Assembly: GCA_020430865.1 (NCBI GenBank)
Contig: JAGQIY010000134.1
Location: 1-6,361, forward strand
Reading direction: 5' to 3'
Source of the DNA: Myxococcales bacterium
GTDB lineage: Bacteria; Myxococcota; Polyangia; Polyangiales; Polyangiaceae
Length of the DNA: 6,361 nucleotides
A model generated the notes under the pieces. It worked only from the letters and a program-made list of their open reading frames with translations. It was not told the origin of the DNA and made no database searches. The translations under genes and the position numbers were made by a program. Shown here piece after piece: positions 1 to 4,565 of the stretch; the first letter of the stretch is position 1; the number at the start of each line of letters is the position of its first letter.

Positions 1-92
1 TCGCTGGTCTCCATCACCCGCGCCAGATCGTCGTTCGTGTAAGGGCGACCAGGCAAGTAGCGGCCACTGCCCGTGATCTCGAATCCAATCAT
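1..92 (-). CDS. fabH: 3-oxoacyl-ACP synthase III (FabH-like), 5' end only
   Basis: Only the first 30 codons are in the window; the gene runs off the left edge. Translated from the ATG at 92-90, the protein begins MIGFEITGSGRYLPG and continues through TNDDLARVMETS. This matches the start of FabH-type ketoacyl-ACP synthases: a first beta strand, a G-x-G-x-YLP turn, then a T-N-D-D-L segment leading to an E/D-T-S-D motif. FabH condenses acetyl-CoA (or another acyl-CoA) with malonyl-ACP to begin fatty acid synthesis in the cytoplasm. Paralogues of this fold also act in polyketide and other secondary pathways, and 30 residues cannot separate them. The start is supported by GGAG five bases upstream. 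The catalytic Cys-His-Asn residues lie outside the window, so activity cannot be judged. Family call fairly sure; exact role unsure. Confidence 0.8.
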   Translation of the reverse strand, partial: MIGFEITGSGRYLPGRPYTNDDLARVMETS

Positions 93-428
93 GCACTCTC
101 CAGGCCCCCACCCAAACGAACGGCGAGCGCGACGGCGCACAGATGTAGTCCAGGAGCCTCGCTGAGGTCACGGGAACAAACTGCTATGGAGCCCATCCCC
201 CCAAGGCGCTCCCTCGAGCGCAGCAACCAGCCAATCGGTGGCTCAACCTCTTCGTTTCCGCCCGCAAGCGCCCAGCCCTGGGCCGCTTCGGGCGGTCCAG
301 GCCCAAAAACCCAACGGGGCGGACGCGAGGCGAGCGTGAGCAGCGCGTCCGCCTGTTTCGAGCTCGCCCCGGCCCACACGTCGAACGACCGGACTCGATA
401 GTGCCGCTACGGAGTGGCCCCCTGCCAA
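93..428. other. Spacer between miaE and the fabH-like gene, no convincing gene
   Basis: Together with the hairpin at 429-451, this makes a 361-base gap between two minus-strand genes. A minus-strand open frame runs from a GTG at 379 to a TGA at 89-91, and that stop overlaps the fabH ATG as ATGA. The frame has no ribosome binding site at the GTG, resembles no family I know and has weak third-position GC bias, so I do not call it. No clear sigma-70 promoter for fabH is visible. The best match on the minus strand (GTGACC, 18 bases, TACATC) is too weak to claim. Confidence 0.45.
98..101 (-). promoter_or_regulatory. Shine-Dalgarno site of the fabH-like gene
   Basis: On the minus strand the sequence reads GGAG, then five bases (AGTGC), then the ATG at 92. 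This is the best ribosome binding site visible in the window, and it fixes the start of the fabH-like gene. Confidence 0.7.
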
Positions 429-451
429 CCGCCTCCTGGAGTTCGAGGCGG
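429..451 (-). terminator. Candidate hairpin terminator after miaE
   Basis: CCGCCTC at 429-435 and GAGGCGG at 445-451 form a perfect 7-bp all-GC-rich stem around a 9-base loop. The stem begins three bases after the miaE stop codon, where a terminator belongs. After the stem, the minus strand has only TTGGCAGGGGG, with no run of T. It is therefore at best an imperfect intrinsic terminator, or an mRNA 3'-end stabilising hairpin. Confidence 0.4.
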
Positions 452-453
452 CG

Positions 454-1041
454 CTAGTGAATTCGAGGTTCGATGGGGAGCCCAGCGACGATCTCGGCCT
501 CCAGCGTCGCGAGTTCGTCCAGGCGGCGCTGACACCCTTCATCGCCGAACTCGTCGCTCGCCAAGCGAACGAACAGCGTCGCGTGCCCGGCTTCCGAGAT
601 CTGCAAGCGGCGGAACTGGTTCGCGAGCTGGTCCTCCCCGCGGACTTCGAGCTCGGCGCGCAGCAACCCGAAGCGCTCACACGAGCGCTCCTCGATCAGC
701 GCCGCCACGAGCAGGCGATCCAGCTTTCGCTCCCGGGGGTGAGAGCGCAACAGCTTGAACAGAGCCCTGGCGTAGGGATCCCCAGGATCCCTCCCTAGCC
801 GCACCCCGCGGTCCAGTAGGACCGCGTAGACCTCGCGGAAATGACGCATCTCCTCCTCGGCGAGCTTGCTCATCGCTCGCACCAGGACGGTGTCATCCGG
901 GTAGTCGTTGATGAGAGCGATGGCGCTCACGCTCGCCTTCTTCTCGCAGTGCGCGTGGTCACACAACGTGCGGTCCAGATCGTTCACGGCTTGCTGGGCC
1001 CACCCGGGATCACTGGCTGTCTTGAGGATGCGCGACTCCAT
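454..1041 (-). CDS. miaE: tRNA-(ms2io6A)-hydroxylase MiaE
   Basis: MiaE is a cytosolic, oxygen-dependent non-haem diiron enzyme. It hydroxylates the isopentenyl chain of 2-methylthio-N6-isopentenyladenosine at position 37 of tRNAs reading UNN codons. The 195-residue protein has the ferritin-like four-helix iron-ligand pattern. Helix 1 has DHAHCEKKA with Glu33. Next come EEEMRHF with E64-x-x-H67, IEERSCERF with Glu117 as the likely ligand, and ISEAGHATLF with E150-x-x-H153. All expected ligands are present, so it should be active. The length fits the short MiaE form rather than the roughly 250-residue enterobacterial one. I chose the ATG at 1041. A TTG at 1071 would add ten residues (GLATLGSLD region), but neither start has a strong ribosome binding site. 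The substrate depends on miaA and miaB, which are not in the window. The gene is divergent from the small gene at 1147. Confidence 0.93.
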   Translation of the reverse strand: MESRILKTASDPGWAQQAVNDLDRTLCDHAHCEKKASVSAIALINDYPDDTVLVRAMSKLAEEEMRHFREVYAVLLDRGVRLGRDPGDPYARALFKLLRSHPRERKLDRLLVAALIEERSCERFGLLRAELEVRGEDQLANQFRRLQISEAGHATLFVRLASDEFGDEGCQRRLDELATLEAEIVAGLPIEPRIH

Positions 1042-1092
1042 GTCCAGGCTGCCTAGCGTCGCGAGCCCCAACGTTCAAGACGGCGGCGCACA

Positions 1093-1120
1093 CCGAGCGC
1101 GCGGCTCGGCTGGTCAGCCG
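1093..1120. promoter_or_regulatory. Two adjacent inverted repeats between divergent genes, candidate operators
   Basis: The 105 bases between the miaE ATG and the small gene hold two dyads. CCGAGC (1093-1098) and GCTCGG (1104-1109) flank a 5-base centre. CGGCTG (1107-1112) and CAGCCG (1115-1120) flank a 2-base centre. The two share bases 1107-1109, so the structures would be mutually exclusive as RNA hairpins but could both be protein-binding sites. Their place in a divergent promoter region suggests regulation. High GC makes chance short dyads commoner, so this stays tentative. Confidence 0.35.
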
Positions 1121-1138
1121 CAGGAAGCAGGCTATGCT
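1111..1138 (+). promoter_or_regulatory. Weak candidate promoter for the 77-residue gene
   Basis: TGGTCA (1111-1116) and TATGCT (1133-1138), 16 bases apart, each match 4 of 6 positions of the sigma-70 consensus. Transcription would then begin about 1145-1147, at or next to the ATG, giving a leaderless or nearly leaderless mRNA. This fits the absence of a properly spaced ribosome binding site: the AGGAAG at 1122-1127 is 19 bases from the ATG. The -35-like element lies inside the second dyad. Confidence 0.25.
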
Positions 1139-1146
1139 CCGCCCGC

Positions 1147-1380
1147 ATGTTGCTCAAAGGCCTGACCCGCGTGCCCACATCCAAGCTGCAGCGCCTGCTC
1201 AAACTGCTGCACCAGGACCGCATCGGCTTGCCCATCTCGGGGGCCAGCCTGATGACAGCTGGACTCAGCGACATTGCAGACGACGTCGAGATGCTGAAGG
1301 GCCTCGAGCGTCAGACGGCGCAGCTGGTGCTGGTCGCGGTGATCGCAGAGCGCAAACGCAAGCTGCCTGCCCAGGACTGA
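1147..1380 (+). CDS. Small protein of unknown function, 77 residues
   Basis: I do not recognise this protein. It starts at an ATG, ends with TGA and is the only plus-strand gene I call. The sequence looks like a real protein, with an amphipathic N-terminal helix (residues 12-24, SKLQRLLKLLHQD), a short Gly-Pro-containing turn (25-40, including GLPISGASLM), then a long helix (about 42-72) ending in a basic stretch (ERKRK). There is no signal peptide. Residues 59-67 are hydrophobic (AQLVLVAVI) but too short and too flanked by charge for a confident membrane segment. The all-helical, basic-tailed form would suit a small binding protein, but I assign no function. It diverges from miaE and converges with the gene at 1412, leaving only 31 bases between their stops. 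Confidence 0.65.
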   Translation: MLLKGLTRVPTSKLQRLLKLLHQDRIGLPISGASLMTAGLSDIADDVEMLKGLERQTAQLVLVAVIAERKRKLPAQD

Positions 1381-1411
1381 GCCCTGGCAGGGTGTGCTTT
1401 CAACACCGCAC

Positions 1412-2092
1412 TTAGCGTCGCTTCTGGGCCTGACGCAGCGCCTTCGCCAGGCTGTCGAGCTGCCCGCGCAGCTCCACCACGCGGTCGATCATCTCGCCCA
1501 GCACGTCCGGTTCGAGAGTCGACGCGCTCTCCAGATCGCCCAGCAGGTCTTCGCGACCATCTGCGAAACGGTCCAGTTGCCTGACTGCCTTGGCGAAGCG
1601 CGGCAGCGGCTTTCGACCCTTGCGCGCCTTGCGCGTCGCCCTCAGGCGCGTGGCCTCACTGCGCAGGCGCTCGACCGACCAGCGCTGCTTCTCGGTCTGG
1701 TTGACCAGGCGCCGCTGCTGAGCGGGTGAGAGTCCGAGCACCAGGCTGAGGTGACTCATGCCGACGTGCTCCCAGTTGGGCTGCATGTCCAGGTCCCGAC
1801 ACATCTCGTAGATAGCCGCGCACCGATACAGCGCCTGCGCGCTCATTCGCCCCTCGAGCTCCGACGCGATCTTGCGGAACGTCGTTCGACCTCGGCGACC
1901 GTGCTCGGGGCGTTCCCCGGCGTACAGCTCTTCGACAATCAGACGCCCAACTGCATAGGCGTCTTCCGGTCTGAGCTTTCCGCGCCGCGTGTCGAACACG
2001 GCCTCTGGCCAGGCGACTTCACGCGGCTTGCTGGCTGACGCTTTGTTATCCGACTTGTTCGTGCGCCGACCTGCGCGTGATTTTACCCGCAT
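1412..2092 (-). CDS. Unknown protein with YhcG/DUF1016 N-terminal-like helical domain
   Basis: The protein has 226 residues from the ATG at 2092. An in-frame GTG at 2119 would add nine; neither start has a clear ribosome binding site. Residues 1-25 are strongly basic. Residues about 42-150 follow the landmarks of the DUF1016/YhcG N-terminal domain in order: AYAVGRLIVEELYAGE (like the IGrrIvee helix), a Gly-Arg linker with a helix IASEL, then SAQALYRCAAIYEM, then an NWEHVGMSHLSLVLGL segment and finally QRWSVERLRSE (like the WSVRqL helix). YhcG proteins normally continue into a PD-(D/E)XK nuclease-fold domain. Here the rest is a basic patch (about 151-163, RATRKARKGRKPL) and an acidic then heptad-like helix (about 185-220) that may be a coiled coil. 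A DNA- or protein-binding role is my inference. The family match is from memory of motifs, not a search. The gene converges with the small gene at 1147. Confidence 0.75.
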   Translation of the reverse strand: MRVKSRAGRRTNKSDNKASASKPREVAWPEAVFDTRRGKLRPEDAYAVGRLIVEELYAGERPEHGRRGRTTFRKIASELEGRMSAQALYRCAAIYEMCRDLDMQPNWEHVGMSHLSLVLGLSPAQQRRLVNQTEKQRWSVERLRSEATRLRATRKARKGRKPLPRFAKAVRQLDRFADGREDLLGDLESASTLEPDVLGEMIDRVVELRGQLDSLAKALRQAQKRR

Positions 2093-2156
2093 AAGACCAT
2101 GGATTAGCCCAGAGTTCACGTTCGTTCAACGCTGTTTCCGTAAGGGATTGTCTTTT

Positions 2157-2168
2157 CGCGGCGCCGCG
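2157..2168. promoter_or_regulatory. 12-bp perfect palindrome upstream of the YhcG-like gene
   Basis: CGCGGCGCCGCG is a perfect 12-bp palindrome about 65-75 bases upstream of the ATG at 2092 (40-50 from the alternative GTG). It could be an operator for that gene, but pure G/C palindromes arise often by chance in DNA of this composition. No convincing -10/-35 pair is nearby on the minus strand. Confidence 0.25.
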
Positions 2169-2298
2169 GTTGATGGTGACGCACTCGCTGGGATGGGTTG
2201 CGTCCTTCACGTCTCGACATGCCGATCGGGACGCTTGCTGCTGCGTGAGTTCGAAGCTCATGCACGACCGGGCGGTTCCCCGAGGTTCCGCTCGGTGC

Positions 2299-2380
2299 TG
2301 CTGCTACCGCGTGTTCTGCTGCTACCGCGTGCTCTGCTCCCGGCGGGTTCTGCTGCCGGGTGTTCTGCTCACGGCGTTGC
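2299..2380 (+). repeat. Degenerate tandem repeat, 15-18-base unit, about five copies
   Basis: Successive units begin with TGCT at 2299, 2317, 2335, 2351 and 2366. The first two are 18 bases (TGCTGCTACCGCGTGTTC and the same with one change, TTC to CTC). The next three are shortened, diverged 15-16-base versions (TGCTCCCGGCGGGTTC, TGCTGCCGGGTGTTC, TGCTCACGGCGTTGC). Unit lengths vary (18, 18, 16, 15, 15) and break frame, so this does not look like protein repeat coding. CCCGGC (2339-2344) and GCCGGG (2355-2360) inside it can also pair. Confidence 0.6.
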
Positions 2381-2516
2381 GATGACCGCTTCAGCGTCGC
2401 GGACGTTCGCATCGTCATGTGGCAGCTTCGGTGCCTGTGCCGGTGCCGGTGACTTGTTCGCCGACCTGCATCGATCAGAGCTTCTCTCGTTGGCCCGACG
2501 AACCGTCAGTGTAACG

Positions 2517-2542
2517 GACCAATGCCACCCACGGCAATGGTC
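2517..2542. repeat. Hairpin, 10-base arms with one mismatch
   Basis: GACCAATGCC (2517-2526) and GGCAATGGTC (2533-2542) pair at nine of ten positions around the 6-base loop ACCCAC. The single internal mismatch is A-A. It lies in the gene-free region and is not next to a called gene end. There is no T-run on either side, so an intrinsic terminator is unlikely; a structured RNA element or protein-binding dyad is possible. Confidence 0.5.
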
Positions 2543-2906
2543 GAGCAACCTCGTGCTGTCGCTCGCGCTTTCGTAGCCTGCTGCCGCGCGTTGTTCAGTT
2601 TCCTTACAGTTGGAGGCCCTCGACTCGCGTCGCGGGGCTCCGCGTCATTCGTGAATCCAGTGCTGGTTGGAGGTGGTGGTTCCTGGGTTGTGCGAGGGTG
2701 CTTTCTCTGACGGTTGTTCCCTCGTGGTTTATGTCGCTGCCCTCTGCTCGAGCACGACGCGAAGCATTCAGTATCCGATCATCGGACGAGGCCGACCATC
2801 CCTTGGTTGGGTTAGGCGCGGCGTATTCTCAACCACGCGTGAACCCCGAAGCCGCTCGTCGTCCCATTGCGGGACGCCGATTGGTAGGTGATATCCGACA
2901 CTGGAA

Positions 2907-2960
2907 CATCGGAGTCCCGCTCGGAGTCGAGTCGCACGCCTTGTGTTCGACACTCCGATG
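2907..2960. repeat. Inverted repeat, 9-base arms, 36-base spacer
   Basis: CATCGGAGT (2907-2915) and ACTCCGATG (2952-2960) are perfect reverse complements. The spacer itself contains a further CGGAGTCGAGTCG stretch. The wide spacing makes this weaker evidence than the compact hairpins nearby. Confidence 0.35.
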
Positions 2961-2987
2961 CCGGCAGCGGCGGAACCAACCCATGCG

Positions 2988-3021
2988 ACGCGGAAACTGG
3001 ATGGCCGTCGTGTTTCCGCGT
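2988..3021. repeat. Hairpin, perfect 10-bp stem, 14-base loop
   Basis: ACGCGGAAAC (2988-2997) and GTTTCCGCGT (3012-3021) are perfect reverse complements. A G-U pair (2987/3022) could extend the stem in RNA. On the plus strand the stem is followed by TCTTGCTCT, which is pyrimidine-rich but not a true U-run, so a plus-strand terminator is only a weak possibility and no plus-strand gene is called upstream. It is one of the strongest structures in the gene-free region. Confidence 0.5.
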
Positions 3022-3072
3022 TCTTGCTCTGCCGTTCGTTTCTCGGCCGTTCGCTGGCGTCGCATCTCCGGA

Positions 3073-3113
3073 AGCCGCGCTGCCGAAGTCGCGCTGCCGA
3101 CGCTGCGCTGCCA
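3073..3113 (+). repeat. Tandem repeat, 14-base unit, nearly three copies
   Basis: AGCCGCGCTGCCGA (3073-3086) is followed directly by AGTCGCGCTGCCGA (3087-3100), one base different, then by a diverged 13-base third copy CGCTGCGCTGCCA (3101-3113). A 14-base unit shifts reading frame with each copy, which argues against a protein repeat. It lies between the hairpins at 2988 and 3124. Confidence 0.55.
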
Positions 3114-3123
3114 CTGCGACACG

Positions 3124-3143
3124 TGGAAATGCAGTGATTTCCA
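3124..3143. repeat. Compact hairpin, perfect 7-bp A/T-rich stem, 6-base loop
   Basis: TGGAAAT (3124-3130) and ATTTCCA (3137-3143) pair perfectly around GCAGTG, with a possible extra G-U pair (3123/3144). An A/T-containing stem stands out in this GC-rich setting. There is no adjacent T-run. The 10-bp palindrome GACCTAGGTC follows at 3155-3164. Confidence 0.45.
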
Positions 3144-3328
3144 TATGCTGGCTGGACCTAGGTCTCTCCCCACGGGACGCTCTCGCCACACCGAGTCGAA
3201 ACGACCGAACGCCGTTCCGACTTGAGTGTTCCCATGAGGTATTTCAGGTTTGCGTTGGTCGACGCGCGAGAGAGCCATCAGAGGCGCGAGCGGGGATCCC
3301 GAATCACGGATCGGATGGAGGGCTCGAG

Positions 3329-4528
3329 CTACGCTCTCGTATGCGTGGACCGCGCGGATCTTAGCCAGCGCCTCATGCGGCCAGGAGCGCCCACCGGGGG
3401 ACTCTGGAGGGCGGGTACAGCGGCGCTCGACTTGGTGGCCCAGTACAGGGTCGGTCCTGGAGCCCGAGCGCGCAGGAGACGAACGACGCAGGCAGCGCTC
3501 TTCGCCGAGTAGGTCGTGTCCAGGGTCATGTCGCTCCCCGCGAGTCGCCACAGGTCGATGGCTTCACGCCCCTCGACCGTCGGCTCTCCATAGCCAGCAC
3601 CGAAGAACTGCGTCTCGACGCGAAATCGACTGCCCAGCTCCTCCCGGGTGCAGGCCAGACGCGATTCTCGAGCGAGGTCAGCCAGGAGGCGCGAGGCGCG
3701 AACTGCCAAGTCGACGACACGCCAGGGGGCCGTCACCGGCCAAGGCGTGACGCGAACGCTATGCAGCGTCGGCACTCGGTGCTGGAAAGCGACACCGAGA
3801 CGCGCGGCGAGTCGAAGGCCGACCAGCAGCCCCGCCGAGGTGCAGCATGAGCCGACCCCCACCACGATGCGATGCGGCGGCGGACAGTCTCCTCGCGCGA
3901 CCTGCTGGGCGAGCTCCAGCCCCGCCGACACATACGCCAGCGCACCCAAGGGCGTCGCTCCCCCAGGTACCATCACCTCGGGGACGCCCCCACGCGCGCG
4001 CTCGGATCGCCGCGCGACCGCGATGCCCAGAGGCAGCGCAGACCAATGCGGCAGGCAGACCACGTGAGGATGCAGACTCAGGATCCACTCCAGGTTCTCC
4101 TGCGCCGCCCCAGACCAAGGCTGCGGGTAGAGCACGACTCCGCCCTGGAGTCCGAGGCGCGCGCCGTGAATCAGGGCCGCGACCGCGTGATTCGAACCGA
4201 AGGCGCCGGTGGAGTAGACCCGCGTACAGCCTGCTTGCCGCGCGGCACCGAGAAGCACCTCCAATGTGCGCACCTTGTTGCCGCCGTAGCGCGGATGGGA
4301 AAGATCGTCGCGCTTCAGCCAGAGCTGGGGGGACGCGCGCGGTGAGATCGTCTGCGCAAGCTCGGGCGCGGCGACCACCGGGGTCGGAAACAGACCGAGA
4401 GATGCCCAACCCGTGCGCTCGAGCACTGGCCAGCGAGCGATCAGGGGGCGCGCCTGCAGCGGCGACCCCGCGTCGAGGTCCCGCGGCGCGTCAGAGTCAT
4501 CGAGCTTGCCACCGCTTTCCCCCACCAC
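3329..4528 (-). CDS. PLP-dependent enzyme, D-cysteine desulfhydrase/ACC deaminase family
   Basis: The 399-residue cytosolic protein has the fold-type II PLP pattern of this family. KRDDLSHPRYGGNK (residues 72-85) carries the predicted Schiff-base lysine Lys85. GAFGSNHA (108-115) gives the Ser-Asn-His substrate and carboxylate-binding segment. PGGATPLGALAYV (188-200) matches the family's GG-x-x-x-x-G-x-x-GY stretch. TYSAKSA (339-345) has the conserved Tyr340. Two PLP-contact motifs are unusual. The phosphate loop is GSCCTSAG (226-233) where relatives have GS-(G/A)-G-T-x-AG, and near the C-terminus WATKSSA (363-369) replaces the usual HTGG. Known members open ACC to 2-oxobutanoate and ammonia, or cleave D-cysteine to pyruvate, sulfide and ammonia; the sequence does not decide between them. 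It is about 60 residues longer than typical members, mostly at the N-terminus. The start is GTG with no clear ribosome binding site; a GTG at residue 35 is an alternative. The VanW gene ends 37 bases upstream. Confidence 0.85.
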   Translation of the reverse strand: MVGESGGKLDDSDAPRDLDAGSPLQARPLIARWPVLERTGWASLGLFPTPVVAAPELAQTISPRASPQLWLKRDDLSHPRYGGNKVRTLEVLLGAARQAGCTRVYSTGAFGSNHAVAALIHGARLGLQGGVVLYPQPWSGAAQENLEWILSLHPHVVCLPHWSALPLGIAVARRSERARGGVPEVMVPGGATPLGALAYVSAGLELAQQVARGDCPPPHRIVVGVGSCCTSAGLLVGLRLAARLGVAFQHRVPTLHSVRVTPWPVTAPWRVVDLAVRASRLLADLARESRLACTREELGSRFRVETQFFGAGYGEPTVEGREAIDLWRLAGSDMTLDTTYSAKSAACVVRLLRARAPGPTLYWATKSSAAVPALQSPPVGAPGRMRRWLRSARSTHTRA

Positions 4529-4565
4529 CGATCAGGTTAGACCCGGCGCTGCCCGCTGTCGATCT

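Larger units (their letters stand above)
2120..3328. other. Gene-poor 1.2-kb region rich in inverted and tandem repeats
   Basis: Between the YhcG-like gene and the PLP enzyme, open frames exist on both strands. None resembles a known family, has a ribosome binding site or shows the codon pattern of the flanking genes; they are rich in Arg, Ser, Cys and low-complexity stretches. By eye the base composition is somewhat less GC-rich than the genes. The stretch holds several hairpins and two degenerate tandem repeats, listed separately. It also has a 10-bp palindrome with an AvrII core (3155-3164), an 8-bp palindrome CCGATCGG (2222-2229), a TCCGAT-C-ATCGGA dyad (2774-2786), and a short 6-base GTGCCG/T repeat (2431-2448). 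It could be a long regulatory or RNA-coding spacer, or decayed genes. Confidence 0.5.

Noticed and set aside
89..379. Minus-strand frame of 96 codons ending in an ATGA overlap with the fabH start
   Set aside because: The stop-start overlap is tempting, but the frame needs a GTG start without a ribosome binding site, resembles nothing known and has weak codon bias.
1381..1411. Possible bidirectional terminator between the convergent stops, GGTGT (1391-1395) with ACACC (1403-1407)
   Set aside because: The stem is only 5 bp with no T-run on either side, so it is not convincing as an intrinsic terminator.
2116..2418. Minus-strand 100-codon frame whose stop overlaps the alternative GTG of the YhcG-like gene
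   Set aside because: It is rich in Arg, Thr and low-complexity AEHAVAA repeats created by the tandem DNA repeat. There is no ribosome binding site, and the GTG itself is not the preferred start.
1989..2576. Plus-strand 195-codon frame overlapping the start of the YhcG-like gene
   Set aside because: It has a low-complexity Leu/Pro/Ala/Ser composition driven by the TGCT repeat, no family resemblance, and it overlaps a better gene on the other strand.
2120..3328. CRISPR array or insertion sequence
   Set aside because: The repeats are short, degenerate and directly adjacent, without regular spacers. No transposase-like frame or matching terminal inverted repeats with target duplications is seen.
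2829..3551. Minus-strand 240-codon frame running into the PLP gene in another frame
   Set aside because: It has a random-looking, Arg-rich sequence and overlaps the well-supported C-terminus of the PLP enzyme by over 200 bases.
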